Assembly (NCBI RefSeq): GCF_011046975.1
Contig: NZ_CP049254.1
Location: 1-45,606 of the forward strand
Reading direction: 5' to 3'
DNA: 45,606 nucleotides
Source: Microbacterium amylolyticum
GTDB lineage: Bacteria > Actinomycetota > Actinomycetes > Actinomycetales > Microbacteriaceae
Position 1 is the first letter of the stretch. Every line of letters begins with the position of its first letter. Below are positions 31,802 to 40,605 of this stretch, piece by piece. Under the pieces are notes generated by a model, which ran no database searches, was not told the DNA's origin, and was given only the letters and a program-made list of their open reading frames with translations. The position numbers and the translations under genes are program-made.

Positions 31802-32597
31802 CAATAGCGAGAGTTGCGAAGCGACCAGCCCGGTTTGCGCACGTGGGGAGCTTGTGCGCGAGTTGCTCACGGCAGCTGACAGGTGGGTACCGTTGATCCG
31901 CTCCAAAGTTGGCCCGGTGCACGCGGATGACGTTCTGCAAGACATCCGTGAGGTGCTTCTGGTCCATGCTGACCGGTACGACCCCGATCGAGGAGACCTC
32001 GGTGGGTTCGTATTCGGGGTTGTCCGGAACGTCATCCGCAAATCTGAGCAGGACTTGTATCGTCGTGCAGCTCGACAGCTCGACAGTGACTCACGCTTCT
32101 CCGTCGACCAGCTCGAACAGACAACCCCGTTGTTTGACCCTATTGAGGCTCTTGGCGAGAACGCGGCCGCTGAGGAGTGGGTGCGCGTCGCATCAGATGC
32201 AGCCACCGATTTCGAATGGGCCGTCGTCGTCGCGCTCGTTGAGACAGAGGGAACCAGCGCAGACGTAGCGAAGCTGCTCGATGCTTCCCCGAGCGCGGTC
32301 AGGATGGCGGTAGGCCGTGTTGCTGCGATCGTTCGCACAACCCGCGCAGCCATCGCTCTACGTGACGATGGTCTCCCTGTCACGCTTGAGGCGTCTATCC
32401 CTGTAGAAGGCGGCTTCGCCGCGATGCTGCCCTATCGCGCAGCGTCGGAGGTAGAAGGGTCCAAGGCACTCGGTATCGCGGCGACCTCCTTCCGAGGACG
32501 ACGCAGCGTGCTCACGAGACTCGCCAAGATTGTGCACACGATCGATGCTCAACGAGGACTCTCCCCTCAGCGCGAGAAATGTTTGTCAGTTAGGTAG
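31791..32597 (+). CDS. Sigma-70-family-like regulator
   Basis: A 268-residue protein; GTG 31791. Region 2-like block DDVLQDIREVLLVHADRYDP then GGFVFGVVRNVIRK; region 4-like block TSADVAKLLDASPSAVRMAVG. The C-terminal 90 residues are unlike any sigma domain I know. It precedes the T4SS operon by 32 bases and could direct its transcription. Its overlap with the 54-residue gene suggests coupling. Could be a diverged ECF sigma factor. Confidence 0.7.
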   Translation: MIADNSESCEATSPVCARGELVRELLTAADRWVPLIRSKVGPVHADDVLQDIREVLLVHADRYDPDRGDLGGFVFGVVRNVIRKSEQDLYRRAARQLDSDSRFSVDQLEQTTPLFDPIEALGENAAAEEWVRVASDAATDFEWAVVVALVETEGTSADVAKLLDASPSAVRMAVGRVAAIVRTTRAAIALRDDGLPVTLEASIPVEGGFAAMLPYRAASEVEGSKALGIAATSFRGRRSVLTRLAKIVHTIDAQRGLSPQREKCLSVR

Positions 32598-32629
32598 CTC
32601 GCCTCCAAGTTGTACGTAAAGGAGGCGAT

Positions 32630-34027
32630 ATGGCAGTTCCGGCAATTGCTGCCGCGGCGAAAGCGATCGCCGCGGCCGCGGGCAGAGCGGCCGCGGCGGG
32701 AGCGGCGAAAAAAGCAGGGGGAGGGAGCTGGTTCGGCTTCCTAGCCGTCTTAGCTGCTCTCGTTGTGGCGATCGTCGGAGCCCCTGCGATGCTGGTCGGC
32801 GCTGCCATCATCACCGCCGCGGCCGCGGGTGGGTCCGCGGGAAGCGATCTGAGCCCTCCGGACGGTGATGAAGATGGCTCCCCGCAATGGCTTGACGAAA
32901 TGATGCCGATCTGCGCGGGTGCGCGGCTGCGCGATGTTGATGAGGTAAACGGTACGACGCCGGGTGGCACGTGGGATGCCGAGCAGCTGGAGAATGCTCG
33001 GACGATCACCGAGGTCGCGATGACCCTCGACTGGCGAGCGTTTTATGCAGTTCCCAGCAGGCCGTTCCCTCCGGGAGAGGGAGAACTCTGGCCTTCTGTT
33101 ACGGAGGCTCCGGCCGTGCCGATGCAGGTGCTCGTGACAGCGATGATCACGGCGATGCAAGAGTCGTCGTTGCGCAACCTTGATCACGACGATGATGCGA
33201 TCAATCCGGATGGAACGATCGCTGACGGCGGCGGACTGTTTCAGCAGCAACCGTCTCAAGGGTGGGGAACCTGGGACCAAATCACGGATCCTGCATGGTC
33301 AACGGCCCGGTTCATGCTGGGTGTGGCCGATCTCGGAGACCGGTCGATACTCGGTTCAGTGGAATGGGCGAAGGCCACGCCTCCGGAGATCGCTCACGCA
33401 GTGCAGGGGAATCAGTCGGTCGATGATTACGTGCCGTGGTGGGAAAACGGCGACGCTGAGCTGCTCATCTCCCGTTTCCTCGACACAGAGGACTGTCTTG
33501 GGGGGATGGAGTTGCCCTTGCCGGGGCAGTACACCTGGACCAGCGGCTACGGCCCGCGCAATACAGGTATTCCTGGCGCATCGACCTGGCACCCGGCGTG
33601 GGATTTCGCTAATGGCTGCAACGTCCCCATCTACGCGATCCGGCCCGGCTCGGTCACGACCATTAACGGAGCTGCGAACACTCTCGGGATCACGGACCCG
33701 GAGACAGGGGCGGAGATCCAATATCTGCATATGTACCCGGGTGCTGAATGGGTTGAGCTCGGCGACGTCGTCGAGGTGGGCCAGCAGATTGGTGCCGTTG
33801 GCAACTATGGCGTCGGCTCAGGGTGTCACCTGGATCTGCGCATCTACGCGCCACGCGTTGACGGTGACCCCCGGATAACGGACGCGTTGGAGCACACGGA
33901 AGACATCTCGCCCTTACCTCTTGCGGGGTATGTCCACCCCAACGCTTATGCGGCGTTGTTCGACTTCGATCTCTGCCCCCCGGATCGTTGTACCGCCGCG
34001 ACGACTGACGGCCACCCCTGGCCATGA
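32630..34027 (+). CDS. T4SS cell-wall hydrolase with M23 domain
   Basis: A 465-residue protein with AAGGAGG upstream. The Ala/Lys-rich start and a membrane helix (FGFLAVLAALVVAIVGAPAM) anchor it. The middle (SSLRNLDHDDDAINPDGTI..., GGGLFQQQPSQGWG) looks like a transglycosylase-like fold. The C-terminus is an M23/LytM-like domain: TWHPAWDF supplies HxxxD, but the usual HxH is CHLDL (second His is Asp). It cuts peptidoglycan to let the channel through. First gene of the T4SS operon, overlapping the next start. Confidence 0.85.
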   Translation: MAVPAIAAAAKAIAAAAGRAAAAGAAKKAGGGSWFGFLAVLAALVVAIVGAPAMLVGAAIITAAAAGGSAGSDLSPPDGDEDGSPQWLDEMMPICAGARLRDVDEVNGTTPGGTWDAEQLENARTITEVAMTLDWRAFYAVPSRPFPPGEGELWPSVTEAPAVPMQVLVTAMITAMQESSLRNLDHDDDAINPDGTIADGGGLFQQQPSQGWGTWDQITDPAWSTARFMLGVADLGDRSILGSVEWAKATPPEIAHAVQGNQSVDDYVPWWENGDAELLISRFLDTEDCLGGMELPLPGQYTWTSGYGPRNTGIPGASTWHPAWDFANGCNVPIYAIRPGSVTTINGAANTLGITDPETGAEIQYLHMYPGAEWVELGDVVEVGQQIGAVGNYGVGSGCHLDLRIYAPRVDGDPRITDALEHTEDISPLPLAGYVHPNAYAALFDFDLCPPDRCTAATTDGHPWP

Positions 34028-34695
34028 CGAAAGAGATGAGCATGATGAACCGATCACGTATGACATACGGAGCGGCCAGCCTCCTGGTTGCGTTGCTCGC
34101 CGTCACCGGTTGCAGCGCAGGCAGCGCAGATCCTCAGCCGGACCCAACAACAACTGCGATCGCAACTCCGGAAGCCGAAGAGCCGGCGGCGACGACTTCG
34201 CCAAACGAACCGGTTGCCCGCGCGAGCTTCTCGTTCGCGACGTATGCGATCTATGAAGTCGAGCGGTACGAGACCAAGCAGAACTGCGGGTGTGCTCTCG
34301 AAGACGGTGGGCCGGAGATGTTCCCCGCGGGGACGCAGGCGATTCTCTACCGGGTTGTCATCACGGGAAAGTCGATGGGGTTGCAAGAGGGCAACACCTG
34401 GACTGTTCCCGACCTCAACGTCACCGCCGATCTGCTCGGTTACGAGGGTTTGGCCGTGGTCGAAGAGCACGAAGGGCCCGAGCGTGCCCGTTCGGCGGGC
34501 TTGGCCTGGTTGCCCGAGGGGCTGTTTCCTGACGGGCCCGGGACGATCGTCAATGACTCACCGGTGTCGTTCACTGTCGCGTACTACGTCCCCGAAACCG
34601 TGCAGACGTTGCGCATGACGCTAACGGGCGTCTACGACGCCGCCGAGGTGGACTGGCCCGCTGACCCCCTCGATTTCGACATCCCGGTGATGTAG
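34024..34695 (+). CDS. T4SS-associated lipoprotein
   Basis: A 223-residue protein with a signal peptide ending in the lipobox LAVTGC (Cys30), a Thr/Pro/Glu-rich linker and a beta-rich domain with a CGC pair. It is on the outer face of the membrane. Position in the T4SS operon suggests a channel accessory. No family recognised. Confidence 0.8.
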   Translation: MTKEMSMMNRSRMTYGAASLLVALLAVTGCSAGSADPQPDPTTTAIATPEAEEPAATTSPNEPVARASFSFATYAIYEVERYETKQNCGCALEDGGPEMFPAGTQAILYRVVITGKSMGLQEGNTWTVPDLNVTADLLGYEGLAVVEEHEGPERARSAGLAWLPEGLFPDGPGTIVNDSPVSFTVAYYVPETVQTLRMTLTGVYDAAEVDWPADPLDFDIPVM

Positions 34696-34703
34696 GTCGC
34701 GCC

Positions 34704-34844
34704 GTGAATGTCGCAGACGTCCTCGATATCGCTACAGCGGTGGGGCTCCTCCTGCTCGTAGCTGTCGGGGCTATCGCCGGAAAGGCGTTCCTCGCCGCAG
34801 CCCGGATACGCAATCAAAACAACGAAATGGAGAACGACGAATGA
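34704..34844 (+). CDS. 46-residue membrane protein of the T4SS operon
   Basis: One hydrophobic segment, ATAVGLLLLVAVGAIAG, then a basic/polar tail, RIRNQNNEMENDE. GTG 34704; the stop overlaps the next start. Small single-helix proteins are common in T4SS operons of Gram-positives. The weak start is its main uncertainty. Confidence 0.65.
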   Translation: MNVADVLDIATAVGLLLLVAVGAIAGKAFLAAARIRNQNNEMENDE

Positions 34845-35152
34845 TCGCTCACCTGGGGACGATCCTCCCCTCTATTGTCAAGACCCAGCTGGACAGCCCC
34901 ATTGTCAACTGGGACTTCATCGGCATCAGCGCCGCGACGGAAATCTACGGCGGCATCTTTACCTTGGTGCTCATTCTCTGCGGTATTGCTCTCCTGACAG
35001 GTGCAGTCCTGTTGGCGTTCGGCAAGATTGGGCAACACCAGGGAGCCTTCACCGGCGGGTTGTGGACGGTTGGCCTCTCAATTTTCGTTGCTGCCCTGGC
35101 ATCGAGTGTGGCTGCGCTGATCAACTTCGGCGCTGGCATCAACCTCGGCTGA
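34841..35152 (+). CDS. Small two-helix membrane protein, VirB2-like
   Basis: A 103-residue protein with two membrane segments (GGIFTLVLILCGIALLTGAV, LWTVGLSIFVAALASSVAAL). Size, topology and position before the VirB6-like gene fit a VirB2/TrbC- or PrgF-type channel component. No sequence signature is decisive. Confidence 0.65.
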   Translation: MIAHLGTILPSIVKTQLDSPIVNWDFIGISAATEIYGGIFTLVLILCGIALLTGAVLLAFGKIGQHQGAFTGGLWTVGLSIFVAALASSVAALINFGAGINLG

Positions 35153-35153
35153 C

Positions 35154-36179
35154 ATGATCGTCTTCAGCGAGGGTGGCTTTGCGGATCCGGATTTCGGCTG
35201 CGGCTTAACTGCGATCGGATGCCACATGAACGAGGGCACCGCGAGACTGATGCTCGGCGGGATTGTCGGCCTCGGGGACTTTTCAGCCGACGTCATTGTG
35301 AACGCGTTCGACAAGCCGATCTCAAACGCCGACTGGGGTGTCGCGTTTGATCAGTGGGGCATGTGGGCCGGGGCGATGATCCTCTTTGTTGCGATCGTCA
35401 TGCTTTACCAGATCGGCATCGGTGTGATCATGCAGAACCGTCGCCGAATCGGCGCTGCGGTTTTGGGCGGCGTTTTGGCTGTCCCCATCGCCGCCCTCGC
35501 TGTGGTCATGATGGCCCGTCTCGTCAGCGCCGTCGATGGCACATCTCAGCGCGTGCTCGAAACGATCCAAGGCGGTGAGATGGGACTTGCGCTCATCCAG
35601 ACTCTGGGTCTCAACCCCGACCTAGGGGAATTCGAAAAGGATAGTGCCGTCCACGCGATGGTGACGGACACGATCGCGGCGCAATCCATTGCTGGGTTCC
35701 TGCCCGCGCTGGTCCTCACGTTGCTGATGATGATCGCAGGAATGTTCCTTGACATGGCGATGAGCTTCCGCACGATCGCACTTCTGATCCTGGCTGCGCT
35801 GGCACCGATCGCTCTCATGATGATCGGGCAAGGGAAACTCTCCGCGTGGGCAGAGAAGTGGTTCGTGCTCGTGGCAGGGCTGATTCTGATGAAACCGCTG
35901 GTGATCGGAATCATTGCGCTGGTGATCGGGCTGAGCTCGTCGGGTGGGGGTCGAACGTTTTCTGAGCTGCTGGTTAGTGTCCTGATCATTTTCTTCTGCG
36001 CGTTCGCTCCGTTCTGGGTGGTCAAACTCATCGACTTCACCGGCAGTGAGGTGGGGTCGGCGATGGCGAACCGGCCGAGCATGCGCGCGGGCGGTGCCCG
36101 CGTCAGTTCTGTGTCAAATAACCGGATGACGAAGGCGATCACCTCGGCGATGAGCCGCGTGTTCCGCCGAGGCAAGTAA
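35154..36179 (+). CDS. VirB6/TrbL-like polytopic channel protein
   Basis: A 341-residue protein with about seven membrane segments, for example MWAGAMILFVAIVMLYQIG and FLPALVLTLLMMIAGMF, a typical VirB6-like central run with ALAPIALMMIGQGK, and a basic C-terminus. It forms the inner-membrane pore of the T4SS. Confidence 0.8.
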   Translation: MIVFSEGGFADPDFGCGLTAIGCHMNEGTARLMLGGIVGLGDFSADVIVNAFDKPISNADWGVAFDQWGMWAGAMILFVAIVMLYQIGIGVIMQNRRRIGAAVLGGVLAVPIAALAVVMMARLVSAVDGTSQRVLETIQGGEMGLALIQTLGLNPDLGEFEKDSAVHAMVTDTIAAQSIAGFLPALVLTLLMMIAGMFLDMAMSFRTIALLILAALAPIALMMIGQGKLSAWAEKWFVLVAGLILMKPLVIGIIALVIGLSSSGGGRTFSELLVSVLIIFFCAFAPFWVVKLIDFTGSEVGSAMANRPSMRAGGARVSSVSNNRMTKAITSAMSRVFRRGK

Positions 36180-36194
36180 GGCAGGGCGTTCATC

Positions 36195-37733
36195 ATGTCG
36201 ACCGATATCGAAACCGTCGAGATTCCCCGCGTTCGTTTCACGCAACGAGAGCGCCGCGGAGTGTTCTTGGGCCGCTCGTGGCCACAAATCATTCTTGCTG
36301 GTATCGCGATTCTCGGGATGTTGCTGCCCGCTCTCCTCGCGTCGTGGGAGCGGGTCTGGTGGCTGCTCTTCTTAGGGCTTCCGCTGCTCGTACTGGCGGT
36401 GTGGAACTTCCGAGGAGAGCCGATTCTCCTACTCCTTTCCCAGTCGTCCAGGTATCTGTGGCGTTCGATGCGGGGGCAGACGAAGTTTCGCCGCAACGTG
36501 TGGAGGCGTGTTCTGACAACGCCGTTGCCGACGGGCAATCCGTCGGAGCGGATCCCGGTCCCTTACGTGTACCGGCATCTCGATCTTCCCGGTGGGCTTG
36601 CTGATGTGCAGTTCGTGGATATCCCGACGCGTGGGGGCTTCATCTACAACGCCCGCGACCAGGTCGCAGCGGTCACGATCAGAATTCGTTCGTCAGCGTG
36701 GATGCTCCGTGATGACACCCGTAAGGCAGAGGTCTACAACGGGTTCGGCGGGTGGCTGTCAAGCCTTGAAGGAATGCCGGCTCTGACTGAAGCCAACCTG
36801 TGCGTGCGCGTTGACCGGGCACCGTCAACAGAGCTTGCTGAGCATGCTGCGCGTCGGGATGAGGAGCGAAAGACGGTGATCAGTGACGAGCTGCAGAGAG
36901 AGTACGACTGGCTCGTTGCTACGGAGCAGGCGCGCTCGATGGAGTTCACCAGCACGATCACACTGAGCTTCGACGTTGCCGCGCTCTCGACCGACGTCAA
37001 GGACTCCGGCGGTGGGCTAACGGGCCTCGGGGCGATCATGTTCGACCGGGTGGAGGCGCTTAAAAGCGCGCTCGTGGATCTGGACGTGGATTTCGAGGAG
37101 TGGATGGATGCTGAGACGCTCGACGCGTACACGGCTGCCGCTCTTGATCCGATGACGGCTTCGGCACGCCGCGAGAAGCTTGGCCGATCGCGTAAGGAGT
37201 CGCGTTCCCGCCCGCCGATGATGTCCATCGACGAGCACTCGTCGTCGATCACGATTGATGGCACGGAGCATCGGACGATGTGGGTTCATGAATGGCCACG
37301 CACGAAGGTCCGCGTCGGTTTCCTTCACCCGTTGCTGTACACCGGAGAGTCCACTCGCTCTGTCGTGTTGCAGTTCCGGCCGATCCCGATGCATGAGGCG
37401 ATCAATGAGCTGGGCCAGGCGCAGATCGACCTCGAGGCGGCGGCAACAGTGCGTGAGAAGTGGGGTGGCCGCACGGGCATCCTCCACGACCGTGAAGCGC
37501 AGGACCTGGAGGACCGCGAAGAAGACCTGGCGGATGGTTTCACCGATGGCCGCTTCCGTGCGTTTGTGACGATCTCGGGCCACTCACTTGCCGAGATCCG
37601 CCGTGACCAGACGAGTCTCGAACAGGCGGGGTATCAGGCGCATGTGCGTATGGGGTTGCTCCGCAACCAGCAATGGCCGGCGCTGGTGACGTCTGTCCTG
37701 CCGATCCCAACGCGGGGAAAGAAGAAGAAGTGA
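36195..37733 (+). CDS. SCO6880-like protein: PrgI (VirB3-like) domain fused to VirB4 N-terminal part
   Basis: A 512-residue protein. N-terminal PrgI-like membrane part with two helices (IILAGIAILGMLLPALLA, WWLLFLGLPLLVLAVW). The rest resembles the N-terminal domain of VirB4 ATPases and lacks a Walker A. I recall this as the SCO6880 family in Streptomyces-type systems. The nucleotide-binding half is in the next gene, overlapping by 4 bases. Confidence 0.8.
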   Translation: MSTDIETVEIPRVRFTQRERRGVFLGRSWPQIILAGIAILGMLLPALLASWERVWWLLFLGLPLLVLAVWNFRGEPILLLLSQSSRYLWRSMRGQTKFRRNVWRRVLTTPLPTGNPSERIPVPYVYRHLDLPGGLADVQFVDIPTRGGFIYNARDQVAAVTIRIRSSAWMLRDDTRKAEVYNGFGGWLSSLEGMPALTEANLCVRVDRAPSTELAEHAARRDEERKTVISDELQREYDWLVATEQARSMEFTSTITLSFDVAALSTDVKDSGGGLTGLGAIMFDRVEALKSALVDLDVDFEEWMDAETLDAYTAAALDPMTASARREKLGRSRKESRSRPPMMSIDEHSSSITIDGTEHRTMWVHEWPRTKVRVGFLHPLLYTGESTRSVVLQFRPIPMHEAINELGQAQIDLEAAATVREKWGGRTGILHDREAQDLEDREEDLADGFTDGRFRAFVTISGHSLAEIRRDQTSLEQAGYQAHVRMGLLRNQQWPALVTSVLPIPTRGKKKK

Positions 37734-39190
37734 TTAAGCAGCAGGTTGAGTTCCGTGACGGAACGGAGACACGCAAGGCGCGCCAGGCGCGGCTTGCCGA
37801 GCGGAAGAGCGCAAAGAAGGCAGCCAAGCCCGCCGCTACGGGAGTACCGCGGCTTCAGGTGGGGGCGTTCCCGCTGTCGAAAATGCCTCGCACTGGCTGG
37901 AAGACAAAAAACTCGATGCGGAGCGTCACGCGGGTCGATCCCATTCCTCACCGGGCATCGACCCGCGTGCTCGCCACGGCGTACCCGTTCCTCACAGAGT
38001 CGGGAAAGATCCTTCGCGGGGCGTATGTAGGCGAGAACATGCTGTCGCGGTCGCCGTTCTGCTTTGACCCGTGGGACGCGTACTCGGACGGGATCATCAA
38101 AAGCCACTCGGCGGCGATCATCGGCGTCAAAGGCACGGGAAAGTCGATGCTGGGGAAGTCGCTCAGCTCCCGTCTTGCGCGTCTGGGGCGTTGTATCGCG
38201 GTACCTCACGATCCGAATGGGGAGTGGGTGCGTGTGGCCGAATATGTGGGTGGAAAGTCGATCCGGGTTGGTCTGGGGATCGGCACCCGAATCAACCTTC
38301 TTGACGCCGGGGTTCGCGACGACTCCGTTAGCAGGCAGGCGTGGCGTGAGTATGTCTTGCAGGAGCGGCGTGCCACGGTGAAAGCGGTTGTGCGACAGCT
38401 GCGGCAGGGCGCAGCTGTCAATGAGTTTGAGCACACAGCGATCGACGAAGTTGTGGACAGCCTCATGGGGCAGGACATCGTCACCGTGGTGGATGTGTTC
38501 CATGCACTGCGCAAGTTGGAAAGCAATGATGAGCTGGTGCGACGTGCAGCACACGCGCTCGCGCACACGATGCGTCGTCTTGTCGCTGGCGACCTTGCCG
38601 GCATGTTCGATGGACCATCGACGGTCGATTTCGACCCAACATCTCCCATGATGGTCGTCGACACGTCGGGCCTAAAAAGCGCCGCTGCTGATATGCAGGC
38701 TCTTGCGCGCCTGGCGACGACTCGGTGGGTACGAAACGCTACGACAGGCGCGAACCGCCGTCCCCGCGTGATCGTCCATGAAGAGGCAGCGATCGCGCTG
38801 ATGAACGATGTCTACGGAGGCGCGGGGCTGATGTCGCGCGTTGCGGACGAGAAGGTGGCCCGTCACGACGGCACCTCTAACTGGTACCTGCTGCACCGTA
38901 TCGCTGACCTCGACGCTCTTGGCGACGAGGGATCGGCGACCCGCACGCAGGCCATCGGTCTGCTTGCCGACTGTGAGACCCGCGTGAGTTATCAACAGCA
39001 TCCCGGTGAGGTAGCCCGTAGCGCTCGCACGCTCGGTTGGAACCAGACGATGTCGAACTTGGTCCCATCTTTGAAGAAGGGCGAGGGGTTGTGGCAGATG
39101 GGACAGAGCCGCATCGCCCTTGTACGCAACAAACTCACGCCGCGTGAAATCGCGGTGTTCAGCACTGACGGAGCCGGAGGGGCACGATGA
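37730..39190 (+). CDS. VirB4-like ATPase, C-terminal part encoded separately
   Basis: A 486-residue protein; GTG 37730. Walker A GVKGTGKSM near residue 132, Walker B RVIVHEEAA near 345, and a conserved QALARLATTRWVRN. It powers channel assembly and substrate entry. The basic N-terminus (RKARQARLAERKSAKKAA) replaces the usual domain, which is in the previous gene. ATGA overlap with the next gene. Confidence 0.88.
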   Translation: MIKQQVEFRDGTETRKARQARLAERKSAKKAAKPAATGVPRLQVGAFPLSKMPRTGWKTKNSMRSVTRVDPIPHRASTRVLATAYPFLTESGKILRGAYVGENMLSRSPFCFDPWDAYSDGIIKSHSAAIIGVKGTGKSMLGKSLSSRLARLGRCIAVPHDPNGEWVRVAEYVGGKSIRVGLGIGTRINLLDAGVRDDSVSRQAWREYVLQERRATVKAVVRQLRQGAAVNEFEHTAIDEVVDSLMGQDIVTVVDVFHALRKLESNDELVRRAAHALAHTMRRLVAGDLAGMFDGPSTVDFDPTSPMMVVDTSGLKSAAADMQALARLATTRWVRNATTGANRRPRVIVHEEAAIALMNDVYGGAGLMSRVADEKVARHDGTSNWYLLHRIADLDALGDEGSATRTQAIGLLADCETRVSYQQHPGEVARSARTLGWNQTMSNLVPSLKKGEGLWQMGQSRIALVRNKLTPREIAVFSTDGAGGAR

Positions 39191-40605
39191 ACGAGAACAC
39201 GACGACGCGGGTTCAAGCTCGCGCAAAGATCCGCGGCAATGTCGCGAAGCTACTGTTGCCGGACGGCCGCGAGGAGGAGATCTCCTTTTCGTTCGGTGAA
39301 GATGTTCGCGCCCAGCTGGTGATGCGCGCGATCGCGGCTGCCCGTTTGCTCGAGGAACCAATCGAGCTAGTGACCGAAGGTGAGCTGGGCGAGGTTCGCC
39401 TCGCTATCCATCCTGACGGGCGTGTTCTCCCCGCTGCGGCTCCGAACGCATGGGAACTGCTCAGCGAAGATGAGATGGATGTCGACGAGGACGATCTGGT
39501 GACAGAGGAGATGCTCGACGAGCTGCTCCCAGCGTCAGAACTGGTGACGGAGAGCCGGGTGCGGGCTCGCACGACGTCGGTCACATCCGACGAGATCGAT
39601 GAGCCGCAGCAGCTTGTGGAGGAGGATGCGCCTGCGGGTATTCCTGCGCCGCCTGCAGCGGAGGATGACGTGCCGATGCTGCGCCGCACGCGCCGCACGT
39701 TCATCGACACGCGTGAGCCGATGTCCACGGTCCCGCAGTCTGGCTGGAGGAAGGCGCTGCATTCGATGGGGATCAAGATCTCACCGTCGGCAGAGGAGAA
39801 GGACCGTGAGCAGGCCCGGCGTGCAGTGTCGGCACAATGGGGAGCTCCGCGCCGGATCGCGGTGGTGAATGGAAAAGGTGGCATCGGCAAGACGATGACC
39901 ACTGCAATGTTGTCGGCGGTGTTTGCTCGCGAGGGCGGCGGCGGCGTCCTCGCATGGGACAACAACCCCACTCGAGGGAGCCTGGGCTGGCGCACTGAAT
40001 CGGCAGGCCACGAAGCCACTGTGCAGGACGTCCTGGAGCACGCTGATCGGCTCCTTGATCCTTCCGCTCCACGCGCACTCATGGCGGACTTCGTGCATCA
40101 CCAGACCGATGATCGGTTTGACGTGTTGCGATCAAACCCTGAGATGCTGGCGATTCGTCAGCAGATCGAGAACGATGAGTTCGATCTGCTGCGGCAGGTC
40201 GTCGACCGTCATTACCGACTGGTGCTGTTCGACAGTGGGAACGATGAGTCGGCCGCGCGATGGTTGCGGATGGTCGATTGGACGGACCAGCTTGTTGTGC
40301 CAACGACGCCGTCGCCTGAGGCGGCGGAATCGGCGATGCTGCTCCTGGACGAATTGAGTGATCGCGACGAGCACTCGAAGAAGCTGGCCTCTCGCGCTGT
40401 GATCGTTCTGACAATGAACGAGCGCTCACCGGACCCGACAGACATCAAAGCCATCACGTCAGGCTTTGAAGAAGCGGGCCTGACTGTGCGGACTGTCCCC
40501 TTTGACAAGGAACTCAAGTCAGGGCCTCTCCGTTTTGGAAAGCTCGCCGCGGCTACGCGTGATGCGTGGCTGCAGGTGGCGGCAAAGGCAACGGAACACT
40601 TCTGA
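39187..40605 (+). CDS. ParA/MinD-like ATPase of the T4SS operon
   Basis: A 472-residue protein. The N-terminal 200 residues are acidic and low-complexity with a beta-rich start. The ATPase has NGKGGIGKTMTT near 227 with the signature lysine and VLFDSGNDES as Walker B. Such proteins localise secretion machineries or DNA. This is not the plasmid partition ParA, which has its own locus. It overlaps the coupling protein start (TGATG). Confidence 0.85.
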   Translation: MNENTTTRVQARAKIRGNVAKLLLPDGREEEISFSFGEDVRAQLVMRAIAAARLLEEPIELVTEGELGEVRLAIHPDGRVLPAAAPNAWELLSEDEMDVDEDDLVTEEMLDELLPASELVTESRVRARTTSVTSDEIDEPQQLVEEDAPAGIPAPPAAEDDVPMLRRTRRTFIDTREPMSTVPQSGWRKALHSMGIKISPSAEEKDREQARRAVSAQWGAPRRIAVVNGKGGIGKTMTTAMLSAVFAREGGGGVLAWDNNPTRGSLGWRTESAGHEATVQDVLEHADRLLDPSAPRALMADFVHHQTDDRFDVLRSNPEMLAIRQQIENDEFDLLRQVVDRHYRLVLFDSGNDESAARWLRMVDWTDQLVVPTTPSPEAAESAMLLLDELSDRDEHSKKLASRAVIVLTMNERSPDPTDIKAITSGFEEAGLTVRTVPFDKELKSGPLRFGKLAAATRDAWLQVAAKATEHF

